Source of the DNA: a bacterium D16-56
Lineage (GTDB): Bacteria; Bacillota; Clostridia; Lachnospirales; Lachnospiraceae
Assembly (NCBI GenBank): GCA_003611875.1
Contig: RAYY01000030.1
Span: 1-62,891 of the forward strand
Reading direction: 5' to 3'
DNA: 62,891 nucleotides
Part shown: positions 1 to 7,831 of the stretch, in pieces
Position numbering within the stretch: the stretch's first letter is position 1
Layout: each line of letters begins with the position of its first letter
The notes under the pieces: generated by a model
The model's database searches: none
Told to the model about the DNA's origin: nothing
The model's input: only the letters and a program-made list of their open reading frames with translations
Translations under genes and position numbers: made by a program

Positions 1-90
1 GGATTCCGAACCGGCTGACAGCAGGTTCATAATAAATAATGTCGTTTGGAAGCATTCATGAAACAACCCTGCCCGGTATTGGTACAGCGG

Positions 91-119
91 TTGACAGAGA
101 GCGAAATAAAAAGTATAAT
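91..119 (+). promoter_or_regulatory. Sigma-A type promoter of the toxin-antitoxin pair
   Basis: TTGACA at 91-96 and TATAAT at 114-119 are both perfect consensus hexamers with a 17-base spacer. The predicted start lies about 25 bases before an AAGGAGGT ribosome site (137-144) and the ATG at 151. Confidence 0.8.
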
Positions 120-150
120 AAAAAATGAGTAATTGTAAGGAGGTGGAGGC

Positions 151-675
151 ATGGATAAAATCACGAATGTTGCTGACTATATTATTAAGCGCTATCATGA
201 GTTAACAGGTGAGAGCCTGGATGAAATGAAACTCCATAAACTTCTGTATTTCACACAAAGAGAGGCGTTTGCAATTTTAGGTGAGCCTGCTTTTGTAGGT
301 GATTTTGAGGGATGGAAATTTGGGCCGGTTTCACGCGAAGTCCGAAATAATTTTATAAATGGTGAAATTGTAATTGCTACAGAACCAATCTCTGATAGTG
401 TACAGTATATTGCCAGCAATGTAATAATAGGGTATGGTTCATTAGCCTCATGGAGGTTAAGCGAATTATCTCATCGCGAAATCTCATGGAGTAATTCACG
501 AAAAGGTCTTGCGCCAGGAGAAAATGGAAATAATATCATTGCCCTTAGTGATATTATGGAAGATGCAAAAAAGGTTCGCCCATATGACCATGTGTGGGAT
601 ATGTATTATGATGAGTTTGATAACGATGATGATGTTGTAGCAAAGGCGGCGTCTTATGATCGGGAAAATATATAA
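151..675 (+). CDS. Panacea (DUF4065, SocA-like) domain protein, likely antitoxin
   Basis: This 174-residue protein has the Panacea/DUF4065 signature near its N-terminus (MKLHKLLYF, then EGWKFGPVSREV at about residues 53-64). The domain is known as a versatile antitoxin fold that neutralises many unrelated toxins when encoded beside them. The ATG at 151 has a strong AAGGAGGT site 6 bases upstream and a consensus promoter. The stop overlaps the next gene by 20 bases, so the two are translationally coupled. With the PemK/MazF-like neighbour this gives an antitoxin-first type II toxin-antitoxin operon. The family call is firm; the antitoxin role is inferred from context. Confidence 0.82.
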   Translation: MDKITNVADYIIKRYHELTGESLDEMKLHKLLYFTQREAFAILGEPAFVGDFEGWKFGPVSREVRNNFINGEIVIATEPISDSVQYIASNVIIGYGSLASWRLSELSHREISWSNSRKGLAPGENGNNIIALSDIMEDAKKVRPYDHVWDMYYDEFDNDDDVVAKAASYDRENI

Positions 676-1027
676 GGCACGCACACAGTTTTATGATCAA
701 GCAGCTCAGCAAATGTCATATAAAGCACGTCCTGCGCTGGTTTTGGCGAAGGCTGACAGTGATGATTATGTTGTTTTGCCGGTATCATCTATCTCAAATA
801 GGAGCAACATTGATCCTGTGTATGATATAGAAGTTAACCCAGTACTGTATCCCAAACTTAATTTGAGAAATATTTCATATGTTCGGACCCACAAACAGAC
901 TGTGGTTCATCGAGCAAACTTGCGTGATGAGATCGGAGACTTGAAATCCGAGTATGAAGATTTATATCTTGAAATACTGGAGAAACGCGAAGCATTCAGC
1001 AACTCAATAACTCAGCAGGCACTTTAA
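656..1027 (+). CDS. PemK/MazF-like toxin family protein
   Basis: This 123-residue protein begins GKIYKARTQFYDQ and continues with SYKARPALVLAKA and DYVVLPVSSIS. That is the beta-barrel start and K-x-RPALV pattern of PemK/MazF-type endoribonuclease toxins. Its ATG lies inside the end of the Panacea gene (20-base overlap), so translation is coupled. The family cleaves RNA and arrests growth unless bound by antitoxin. The typical MazF signature is only partly kept, so activity is unproven. A terminator follows at 1046-1085. The C-terminal 35 residues are charged and probably helical. Confidence 0.75.
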   Translation: MIGKIYKARTQFYDQAAQQMSYKARPALVLAKADSDDYVVLPVSSISNRSNIDPVYDIEVNPVLYPKLNLRNISYVRTHKQTVVHRANLRDEIGDLKSEYEDLYLEILEKREAFSNSITQQAL

Positions 1028-1045
1028 TTAAGGCTTAATATCGAG

Positions 1046-1085
1046 AACAGGAAATCTGATAGATCTTCAGGTTTCCTGTTTTTTT
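1046..1085 (+). terminator. Rho-independent terminator of the toxin-antitoxin operon
   Basis: AACAGGAAA pairs with TTTCCTGTT across a loop of about 16 bases, followed by a run of seven T. It starts 18 bases after the toxin stop codon. Confidence 0.8.
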
Positions 1086-1115
1086 GACCAAAACCTGAAA
1101 GGAGGGCCGAAAACA

Positions 1116-1468
1116 ATGGCAACCAAAGCGCAGATGTACGCACAGATGGCCGACCATGTGGCGGTTCAGCTCACTTCCAGCTGGAATGAGTGGATGCGGT
1201 TTCTGGACACAGCCTTCAGGCTTTAGAAATACCCGTTCCATGACCAGATGATGATTTACATTCAACGCCCGGACTCTACCGCCTGCGCAGAGTATGATCT
1301 GTGGAATGACAAGATGGGCCTCTATGTCCTATGCAGCTCCAAGGGCATTGCTCTGGTGGGCGATTTCGGGACCGGACCCGGTTACAGTATGTTTTTGACA
1401 TCTCTCCGACACCGGAACCCGCAAACATTCCTGCACCCCTCCGGATTCCCTTTTACCTGCAGGATATA
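1116..1468 (+). pseudogene. Relic of an ICE LtrC/SNF2-helicase-type protein, N-terminal part
   Basis: A good ribosome site (AAAGGAGGG) precedes the ATG at 1116. The frame reads MATKAQMYAQMADHVAVQL, then KYPFHDQMMIYIQRPD and AEYDLWNDKMG. This is the conserved N-terminus of the very large helicase/methylase-like proteins carried by Clostridia conjugative elements. An amber codon at 1224-1226 interrupts it where the family usually has Tyr. Homology then moves to another frame from about 1375 (LQYVFDIS...), so there is at least one frameshift, and everything after about residue 115 is missing. It marks a former conjugative element. The family is recalled from memory, not searched. Confidence 0.6.
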
Positions 1469-1546
1469 GTCTGCTTCTTTGTCCACGATTTTTTTGTAGC
1501 TATACTTTCCATGAAATATAAAAAGGAATGAGAGGAGGAAAATGAC

Positions 1547-2554
1547 ATGGGCAAGGATAACAGCAACGTGGAAAGTGCCAGCAAGGCAGAGGATTGCGGA
1601 AACTTCAACACGATTTTTGATGACGTATTTCGGACAATCGCCCAGAAAATGCCAACCCTGCTGATTCCGCTGATCAACGAGGTTTTCAAGACAAAATATA
1701 CAGAGGATCAGGAAATTGAGCAGCTCCGCAACAAACATTATGAGAAATTCGGAAAAGTTATTACCGATTCGATCATCCGGATCGGAGGGCGTTTGTACCA
1801 TATTGAGTGCCGGTCAAAGAAAGATGGGGATATGGCGCTGCGGATGATAGAATATGATTTTGCGATTGCCCTGGAGCACTCATCCAGGATGGAAGACGAC
1901 ATCCTGGAGATCCGTTTTCCGGAATCCTGCGTACTGTATATCAGGAACCACAAGGATACACCGGACTACCATGAAGCAAGAGTGCGTTTTGCGGATGGGC
2001 AGAGCGTCACATATAAAGTTCCGGTGATCATGGCGCAGGATTATACCGTTGACAGTATTTTCGAAAAACGGCTGCTTGCACTGCTGCCATACCACATCCT
2101 GCGGTATGAGAGTTTCTTGAAATCGAACAGCAACAACCCCAAAAAGGTGGATAAACTGCTGGGCGATTTAGAAGCAATTTGCCAGAGGTTGCTGCAAATA
2201 CAAGAGACAGAAATGTATTCCAATCTTGTTAATCTGATAAAGCAGATTGCAGATTACGTGATCCCGAAGGAAAACCCAGTCAGAGAAAGGATCGGTGAGG
2301 TCATGGGCGGACAGGTATTGATGTTAAAGTCGGAAGAAATCAGGCAGGAAGGCATAGCCCAGGGCATAACACAGGGTATAGCCCAGGGCATAACCCAAGG
2401 CATTGAAGAAGGCCGCAATAAGGAGAAACGCGATACTGCTATTCGGATGCGGAAGGCAAATATACCAATCGAAAGCATCGCTGTTTTCATAGATGAAACA
2501 GTCGATGATACAATTTCCTTGCTGGCCGATGCTGGATTTTCATGCAATTCCTAA
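1547..2554 (+). CDS. Rpn / PD-(D/E)XK nuclease family transposase-like protein
   Basis: This 335-residue protein has the N-terminal PD-(D/E)XK fold of the Rpn/'PDDEXK_2 transposase' family: FDDVFRTIAQKMPTLLIPLI at the start, then RIGGRLYHIECRSKKDG near residue 85, which carries the E-x-x nuclease core. The C-terminal third has five QGI(A/T) tetrapeptide repeats followed by a basic helix (EEGRNKEKRDTAIRMRKA), the usual architecture. Rpn proteins promote RecA-independent recombination and many are phage-defence genes. The ATG at 1547 has GAGAGGAGG upstream. The expected E-C-Q core reads E-C-R, so catalysis is not certain. Confidence 0.75.
   Translation: MGKDNSNVESASKAEDCGNFNTIFDDVFRTIAQKMPTLLIPLINEVFKTKYTEDQEIEQLRNKHYEKFGKVITDSIIRIGGRLYHIECRSKKDGDMALRMIEYDFAIALEHSSRMEDDILEIRFPESCVLYIRNHKDTPDYHEARVRFADGQSVTYKVPVIMAQDYTVDSIFEKRLLALLPYHILRYESFLKSNSNNPKKVDKLLGDLEAICQRLLQIQETEMYSNLVNLIKQIADYVIPKENPVRERIGEVMGGQVLMLKSEEIRQEGIAQGITQGIAQGITQGIEEGRNKEKRDTAIRMRKANIPIESIAVFIDETVDDTISLLADAGFSCNS
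2351..2410 (+). repeat. Five 12-bp in-frame repeats encoding G-I-(A/T/E)-(Q/E)
   Basis: The consensus GGCATAGCCCAG occurs five times in register inside the Rpn-family gene. Copy number can change by slippage without losing frame. Confidence 0.85.
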
Positions 2555-2734
2555 AAGTAGCAGTTTCAGAAGTGTCAGTATCCGCATAACTGAAACAGCG
2601 ATAAGAAGAATTACGCAAATGCAAGATGAGGAACAATATTAAAAATTCGTTTTTCATTGTTAATTCCCGTCTTCGTATAACTATTTATTGTCAAAAGAAG
2701 TACGGCTTATTATTGTTAAGAAACATTAGAAATA

Positions 2735-2776
2735 GGCAGCCTGGCCGGATACCGGTGTGGGCTGCCTGATTTTAAA
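2735..2776 (+). terminator. Terminator-like hairpin downstream of the Rpn-family gene
   Basis: AGGCAGCC (2735-2742) pairs with GGCTGCCT (2760-2767), followed by a weak T-rich tail. The rest of the gap 2555-2865 shows no gene. Confidence 0.45.
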
Positions 2777-2865
2777 GCTTGGCAGATATGTCAACAAGAG
2801 ATTACGAATATCAAAAAGGAGGTTTGCCATATGGGCGAGCATTGGCACCTTGGGAGGAAAACGCG

Positions 2866-3243
2866 ATGCAGGATGCAGTATTGAAAGTGCAGAGATTAGG
2901 AGTGCCGCCGGAGGGGGGTGAAGGCGATGCCTTTCCCGGCGATGAGGAATTTCCCGATGAGGAAACCCTTCAAATATGGGATGAGTGGGTAGAAGCGGTT
3001 GATTCCATCAAAAGGCCGATAACCTGGGAAGAAGCGGAAATCCTTATTAAGTGCAGCCCTACCGAACATATGGCAGGAGTCGAATGGACATTTTTGCATT
3101 GTATAGAAAGCGTTTTTGCGTCTAATGCCATAGAGGGTTTCCGAAAACTGATTGAGAAGTGCAACTCGGACTTGATGAAGAATATGCTGTTGGAACGGCT
3201 TCAGAATTACATCATCAGCAGCGAACGCACCACCGTCCCATGA
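2866..3243 (+). CDS. Hypothetical acidic protein truncated by a repeat
   Basis: I do not recognise this family. The ATG at 2866 is chosen because GGGAGG lies 8 bases upstream; earlier in-frame starts (TTG 2779, ATG 2788) lack a ribosome site. The 125-residue product is acidic early on, with a WEEAEILIKCSP segment and a helical C-terminal half. The last six or seven codons and the stop codon come from the start of the dispersed two-hairpin repeat (from about 3224), so the native C-terminus may be lost. No function is proposed. Confidence 0.4.
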   Translation: MQDAVLKVQRLGVPPEGGEGDAFPGDEEFPDEETLQIWDEWVEAVDSIKRPITWEEAEILIKCSPTEHMAGVEWTFLHCIESVFASNAIEGFRKLIEKCNSDLMKNMLLERLQNYIISSERTTVP

Positions 3244-3527
3244 AAGTCCGGCGGGCGCACTTGGAATACCTGATTAGAATCGCCTCCGGCGATGGGACTT
3301 TCACAGTAAACCTCCATGCGCCCGGCAGCGGATGCGCCACCAATCATGAAAGCTTGGCGGGCGCATTTGGCATCCCTGATTTTAAATCGCCTCCGGCGAT
3401 GGGACTTTCACAGTAAACCTGCATGCGCCCGGCAGCGGACGCGCCACCAATCATGAAAGCTTGGCGGGCGCATTTGGCATCCCTGAATTCATGCCGCCTA
3501 ATCGGCGGCGGGACTTTCACAGTAAAA
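3224..3527 (+). repeat. Dispersed two-hairpin repeat, cluster 1 (one partial and two full units)
   Basis: The units start near 3224 (lacking the 5' third), 3306 and 3413. Each contains hairpin A (TGCGCCCG paired with CGGGCGCA about 30 bases on) and hairpin B. Hairpin B is TCGCC/GGCGA in the first two units and CCGCC/GGCGG in the last. Orientation matches the upstream gene. Confidence 0.85.
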
Positions 3528-3569
3528 CTTCTGGGAGTATGATGGAGAGATTTTCATGCTGTTTTATGA

Positions 3570-3705
3570 CAAGGTGAACTACCCATTGTCTAAAGCCAAT
3601 GGGCTTCCTGCTTCGCAGACCTCGTAACCTACTATCTCCACAGGCGTAGATTCGGGCAGTCCCTGCCCTATAACGGTTTATACCATACATTCGTACCTTG
3701 TATAT
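3570..3705 (-). mobile_element. IS200/IS605-family remnant (TnpB C-terminal tail and end hairpin)
   Basis: On the minus strand the sequence reads MYGINRYRAGTARIYACGD. This resembles the variable tail of TnpB-type proteins of Clostridia IS605 elements. Near 3578-3600 lies the hairpin CCCATTG/CAATGGG, which resembles the imperfect palindromes at the ends of this IS family. No transposase core remains. The assignment rests on recalled family patterns. Confidence 0.45.
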
Positions 3706-3710
3706 TTTAC

Positions 3711-3902
3711 GTGCTGAAGGATTATAAAGATATAATTTCCTTAATCTTACGCTCATTTAATGAGAGGACAAACTATTCAGATGGAACAGATATTATTGCC
3801 TTAATTGAGAAAATACGGGATTCCCAATATTATATTCCCAAATTATCATTTGTAGCTGAATTAGATGGGAATATAGTTGGTTATTGGACGACCGATTCCT
3901 GA
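3711..3902 (+). pseudogene. Truncated GNAT acetyltransferase, N-terminal fragment
   Basis: The 63 codons read as the first strands and helices of a GNAT N-acetyltransferase (DYKDIISLILRSFNERTNY, later FVAELDGNIVGYW). The acetyl-CoA-binding motif A and the rest of the domain (about 100 residues) are missing. The GTG start abuts the IS605 remnant, so the gene is broken at both ends. Confidence 0.6.
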
Positions 3903-3965
3903 TGCTGCAGTAAAAAATATAGGAGTATAATTCTTCTTTGAAGCCCCGCACACTTCAGGGCTTCT

Positions 3966-4499
3966 TTAAGTGTTATCATTTAGTTTAGTATATACATATG
4001 TATCCTTCCAAATTGGTTTTTCAGTTTCATCTTTCCAGAAATACACATTTTTTCTAAAATGGGCTTCACGCTGAAATCCTAACGCTTCAAGTAATTTCCA
4101 CGAACTGGTATTATTGGGGTCACACTCTGCATATATCCTATGTACGCCATTGGAAAAAGCCTGATCGATTAACGCTTTGCAACTTTCGACAGCATAACCA
4201 TATCCCCAATAATTTCGATTAAATACATATCCTATTTCCAATGCTTCAAAGTCACGCTTACCCATATATACATTTCCAATCATTTTATGGGAATTTTTCA
4301 ATTCAACAGCAATCATTTCATCTGTACTAATACGCCATTCAAGACTTTTTTGTGTTTCATCGAAGGTTTGCGGTTTATATGGTTCGTATCTCACAACCTC
4401 CTTATCAGATAAATATTCAAATAAATCCTGTACATCTTCTTTTTTATATCTTCTTAAAATTAGCCTTTCCGTTTCAGCTATAAATATTTTGCTCTCCAT
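3966..4499 (-). CDS. GNAT family N-acetyltransferase (RimJ/RimL type)
   Basis: This 177-residue protein matches the Acetyltransf_3 (RimJ/RimL-like) subfamily. It starts with FIAETERLILRRYKKEDVQD, has IGYVFNRNYWGYGYAVESCK carrying the acetyl-CoA pyrophosphate-binding region (about residues 90-110), and ends with CDPNNTSSWKLLEALGFQRE. Such enzymes move an acetyl group from acetyl-CoA to protein N-termini or small amines; the substrate is not predictable here. The length is normal and the frame intact. It stands alone on the minus strand and has lower GC than the metabolic genes further on, fitting an accessory origin. Confidence 0.82.
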   Translation of the reverse strand: MESKIFIAETERLILRRYKKEDVQDLFEYLSDKEVVRYEPYKPQTFDETQKSLEWRISTDEMIAVELKNSHKMIGNVYMGKRDFEALEIGYVFNRNYWGYGYAVESCKALIDQAFSNGVHRIYAECDPNNTSSWKLLEALGFQREAHFRKNVYFWKDETEKPIWKDTYVYTKLNDNT

Positions 4500-4898
4500 G
4501 TCACATGCTCCATAAAATAATAATCTTTGACTTATTTCTTTTTTGCAAATTTATCAATAACCTTGTCTACCCAGAAATTGATGAAGAAATCAGCAATCTC
4601 TGCAAACACATTCAAAATGAAATCTACCATTTAATTTTTCATCAATTAACGATTTGTTGCTTTAATATTCCAATTTATTCTAACATACAACCCTAATTTT
4701 TTCAATAGAGATTGAAATCACCATTTGACAATGTGGTAAGGAGTTGATGAGCATAGACGAACTGGAAGCAGATACCGGAACGGGATAATCGACAGATATG
4801 GATCATTTATGGCGAATTTTTGTGAAAGCCTATTCCATCTGAAAAGGCATTGTAATATAATAGAGCCAGCGAAAAATCGGAATATGGAGGACAGAGAT

Positions 4899-5363
4899 AT
4901 GTTTGAATGTGGTACATATGAATATGGGTTGAAAACCGGCGATTTACCAGAAAAAGAACTGGTCAAAATCTTTGAAAAGGCACTCAGTAAAATCGCTGGG
5001 GAAATCAATGATTCCCGTATTCCTAAAAAGCGGAAACTGAAAAAGATGACTGGACCGTTTGGCCGCTCTACTCCAGACGCAGACCCGCCAGAATATGATT
5101 ATATCTATCTTTATAGTCATAGACCCAGTAATTTATTTTTGCAGCTGTACCCTAATCAAGAGAAGAATGGTCGGGTAAAATTTTCGGAGGAGGGAATTAT
5201 CTGGAATTTGTACTTTTATATTTTGTCGGACTATCCAAACCGGATATCCGATGTGGATCATATCCAAGAGTTTGGCGGCAGAGTGATTGAGGAATTATTC
5301 CAGACACTTCCCTGCGAAAAGGTACTCATTAAGAAATATGCCCCTGGTGAAGATAGACTTTAG
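4899..5363 (+). CDS. Hypothetical protein, possible immunity-type gene
   Basis: I do not recognise the family. The ATG at 4899 is chosen over upstream starts because TGGAGG lies 8 bases before it. The 154-residue product has no signal peptide or membrane segment. It contains a short charged linker (RIPKKRKLKKM) followed by an aromatic-rich region (YDYIYLYSH, WNLYFYIL). It precedes an Imm1-family gene by 71 bases in the same direction. Small orphan genes of this look often accompany polymorphic-toxin immunity arrays, but that role is only inferred from the neighbour. Confidence 0.55.
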   Translation: MFECGTYEYGLKTGDLPEKELVKIFEKALSKIAGEINDSRIPKKRKLKKMTGPFGRSTPDADPPEYDYIYLYSHRPSNLFLQLYPNQEKNGRVKFSEEGIIWNLYFYILSDYPNRISDVDHIQEFGGRVIEELFQTLPCEKVLIKKYAPGEDRL

Positions 5364-5434
5364 TGAAGCTGCAAATTCAACTTTATCGGCAAGTGAAATA
5401 GAGTAAAAATCAGTATTTTGGGAGGAATAGCTAT

Positions 5435-5776
5435 ATGGTTATTGATAGTTGGGAAAACGGTCAGTATAAAGAAATCTGGGTTTATTCAAAAGAAGCAGAG
5501 GATGATGAGCGGGCGATGTGCGGGTTGATAAATGGTGATTGGGGTTGGCTCAATTATTATAACGAGGAAGGGGACGCAGGATTAAGCTCCAGAAATCCGA
5601 ACTATACTGATACAGATGATGATGAAACCATGAATTTTATAATAAATGGTGAACTTGACCCATTTCCTTTATCTTATGTGTTGCCTGCAGAACAGGTGAT
5701 GGAAGCCCTTGAATATTTTGAAAAGTTTCATAAGCTGCCCACATTCATAACATGGCATGATGATAATTTCGCTTAG
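5435..5776 (+). CDS. Imm1-family immunity protein
   Basis: This 113-residue acidic protein fits the Imm1 pattern: SSRNPNYTDTDDDETMNF, NGELDPFPLSYVLPAEQVM, then ALEYFEKFHKLPTFITWHDD. Imm1 proteins bind and neutralise nuclease or deaminase domains of contact-dependent or secreted polymorphic toxins. GGGAGGA precedes the ATG. No toxin gene is present in the window, so this is an orphan immunity gene that may protect against toxins of neighbouring cells. The frame is intact and the length normal. The two-hairpin repeat begins about 110 bases downstream in the same orientation. Confidence 0.72.
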   Translation: MVIDSWENGQYKEIWVYSKEAEDDERAMCGLINGDWGWLNYYNEEGDAGLSSRNPNYTDTDDDETMNFIINGELDPFPLSYVLPAEQVMEALEYFEKFHKLPTFITWHDDNFA

Positions 5777-5884
5777 AAAATTTCCATTTGCCGGGGAGCT
5801 ACATGTAAAGAAAAATCAGAATTTCTGTGGAGGTGGGAGTGTCCGTTGTCAGAGAATGGTTTGGTGAGAACTAAGGTTTAAATG

Positions 5885-6101
5885 GAAACCTTCATGCGCC
5901 CGGCAGCGGACGCACCACCGTTCCATGAAAGTCCGGCGGGCGCACTTGGAATACCTGATTAGAATAGTCTCCGGCGATGGGGCTTTCACAGTAAACTTCC
6001 ATGCGCCCGGCTACGGACGCGCCACCAATCATGAAAGCTTGGCGGGCGCATTTGGCATCCCTGATTTTAAATCGCCTCCGGCGATGGGACTTTCACAGTA
6101 A
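5885..6101 (+). repeat. Dispersed two-hairpin repeat, cluster 2 (two tandem units)
   Basis: Two units begin near 5885 and 5992. Each keeps hairpin A (TGCGCCCG/CGGGCGCA); the second keeps hairpin B in its TCGCCTCCGGCGA form, while in the first it is mutated to AGTCTCCGGCGA. Orientation is the same as the upstream Imm1 gene. Confidence 0.85.
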
Positions 6102-6115
6102 TAGGATTATAAAAA

Positions 6116-6147
6116 CAGGATTCCTGGAAACGGGAGTCCTTTTTTTC
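6116..6147 (+). terminator. Rho-independent terminator
   Basis: AGGATTCC pairs with GGGAGTCCT (one G-T wobble) and is followed by seven T. It lies just after repeat cluster 2 and could end the Imm1 transcript. Nothing gene-like was seen in 6148-6333. Confidence 0.7.
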
Positions 6148-6332
6148 ATGCATTTTTGCTGGCTGTTTCTTAATTCCGTCCGGGATTTCCATAATATTTT
6201 AGCGGGGAGGCGGACAGATGGATTATGAGAGGATGACAGAATGTCAATGAAAGAGATTCCACACTGGCAGAGGCAGCAGCAGCCCTGGGACTGAAGTGAC
6301 AGAAGGAAGCCATGGTGGTCATGCATTGAGGT

Positions 6333-6376
6333 GTAAAAAAGCGCATTGCGATGCTGGTGACAGCGGCAATGCGCTT
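6333..6376 (-). terminator. Terminator of the AraC-family gene
   Basis: Read on the minus strand, AAGCGCATTGC pairs perfectly with GCAATGCGCTT and is followed by six T. It lies about 80 bases past the stop codon of the AraC-family gene. Confidence 0.75.
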
Positions 6377-6457
6377 AAAAGAAAGGTTCTCCCTTAGAAG
6401 AAGGAGATGCTGAGTATATGAACGCAGTCGAAGTAAGGGAGGGCTATCCAAAGCTAA

Positions 6458-7684
6458 CTAATGATTCCGAATCCCTTTCCGATAGACTGTGGGCGTTTTC
6501 CCCAGTAATTTCTTAAATGTGCGTGTAAAATAGTTGGCATCGCCAAAGCCGCACTGGACAGCGATCTCTCCGATGGAAAAATCGGAAGCATTTAGAAGAA
6601 CCAGGGCCTGACGGATGCGGGTGTCATTAATGTAATCCGTAATAGTGGTGCCGGTTTCCTTTTTGAACTGAGAAGAAAGGTAGGCGGGAGAAACAAAATT
6701 CATGTCTGCCAGGCTGGCCAGGGACAGTTCGCTGCTGTAATGAAAGTCGATATAATCCATGCAGGCTCGTACCAGCTCGGAGCAGGAAAGCCTGGAGTAA
6801 TTATTAACCAGCAGGCAGTATTTGCGTATCATGACGTTTGGAAGCGCATCCAATTGTCCCGTGGTGCAGGATGATTCGATTTGAATTGCCAGCTGTCTGG
6901 AAAGATTGTCAATATGAAAAGGATGGACCCGGGCTTGTTCCACTGCTTTGCGCAGCAGGGTATTTAAGGTAAACATAAGATTCTTCTGGTCCCGGACAGG
7001 GTCAGGAACACGAGGCATAAGCCGGAACTGGAGGAAATGATAGTGGGCATCCAGCGCATCCTGGGTGTTCCCAGCGGCGACGGCAGCAATAATCTTATTT
7101 TCCCACATGTAGCGTTCCGCGATGGAGCGGAGAGCCACGTCAGGCTCTTCCGGGATAAGAAAATGATAATCTGTGGAGGGAAGCTGACTCATGGTCTGGG
7201 TGTCGATCTGGCGGAACTTTAGGGAAAAGCCGCATTGGCTGAGAAAAAAGCCAATGGTATGGTTCCAGTGATCGTAGGAATAGATCAAAGGAATCCGGTT
7301 AAAAAATTCAAAAAAGTCCTGGTGGCAGTGGGAAGGGATATGAAGCCTTTCTAAAAGGGAGGCAGCTTTATGCTGGCTCATGGGCCGGAAAAGAACAGGG
7401 CCCATGCACAGAACCTGGCAGCCGGCCGTGCTCTCTGCCTCCTCCGGAAAGCGGAACAGGAAATACTGCAGCATCAAGTCATCCTGAAACGAGTAGTAGG
7501 TGCCCGCCTCCAGGTATTGCTTGATAGCGTCTGCGATAATCTGATAATCAAAATCTTTCAGCATTTTTCTGCGAAAACCATAATCAATCTGTTCAATCTG
7601 TTCATAGTCTCCGCCAAAGAGAAGGACCTGTATGCCAAGATGACGCAGCAGGGCGGTCAGCATTTGGAATGGCTGGGGATTCAT
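6458..7684 (-). CDS. AraC family transcriptional regulator of the glucuronide cluster
   Basis: The C-terminal 100 residues form a two-helix-turn-helix AraC/XylS DNA-binding domain (LASLADMNFVSPAYLSSQFK, later IGEIAVQCGFGDANYFTRTF). The N-terminal 300 residues are a sensor region I cannot name. The ATG at 7684 is preferred over a TTG at 7702 because GCGAGGT lies just upstream; this gives 408 residues. It is divergent from the HAD/GPH/beta-glucuronidase cluster, and the shared 140-base gap carries repeated GCACAATTTT motifs. It is therefore the likely local activator, perhaps responding to a glucuronide. The ligand is inferred from gene order only. Confidence 0.88.
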   Translation of the reverse strand: MNPQPFQMLTALLRHLGIQVLLFGGDYEQIEQIDYGFRRKMLKDFDYQIIADAIKQYLEAGTYYSFQDDLMLQYFLFRFPEEAESTAGCQVLCMGPVLFRPMSQHKAASLLERLHIPSHCHQDFFEFFNRIPLIYSYDHWNHTIGFFLSQCGFSLKFRQIDTQTMSQLPSTDYHFLIPEEPDVALRSIAERYMWENKIIAAVAAGNTQDALDAHYHFLQFRLMPRVPDPVRDQKNLMFTLNTLLRKAVEQARVHPFHIDNLSRQLAIQIESSCTTGQLDALPNVMIRKYCLLVNNYSRLSCSELVRACMDYIDFHYSSELSLASLADMNFVSPAYLSSQFKKETGTTITDYINDTRIRQALVLLNASDFSIGEIAVQCGFGDANYFTRTFKKLLGKTPTVYRKGIRNH

Positions 7685-7696
7685 GGGAAGTACCTC

Positions 7697-7808
7697 GCAC
7701 AATTTTAATCAGAAATAGCACAATTTTTCTGTTCCAAATATAATAACATAAAATTGTGCGATTATCAATGAAAATTGTCCTAGGAAAAGATCACAAAATC
7801 TTTATACT
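7697..7808. promoter_or_regulatory. Divergent control region with repeated AraC-type sites
   Basis: GCACAATTTT occurs at 7697-7706 and 7718-7727. Its reverse complement AAAATTGTGC is at 7750-7759, with a near copy AAAATTGTCC at 7771-7780. A TATACT -10 box for the rightward cluster lies at 7803-7808 with no good -35 box. The last motif sits where an activator would contact polymerase. The motifs are read directly; binding by the AraC protein is inferred. Confidence 0.6.
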
Positions 7809-7831
7809 ATGAGGCAAAGGAGGTAGTGGCG

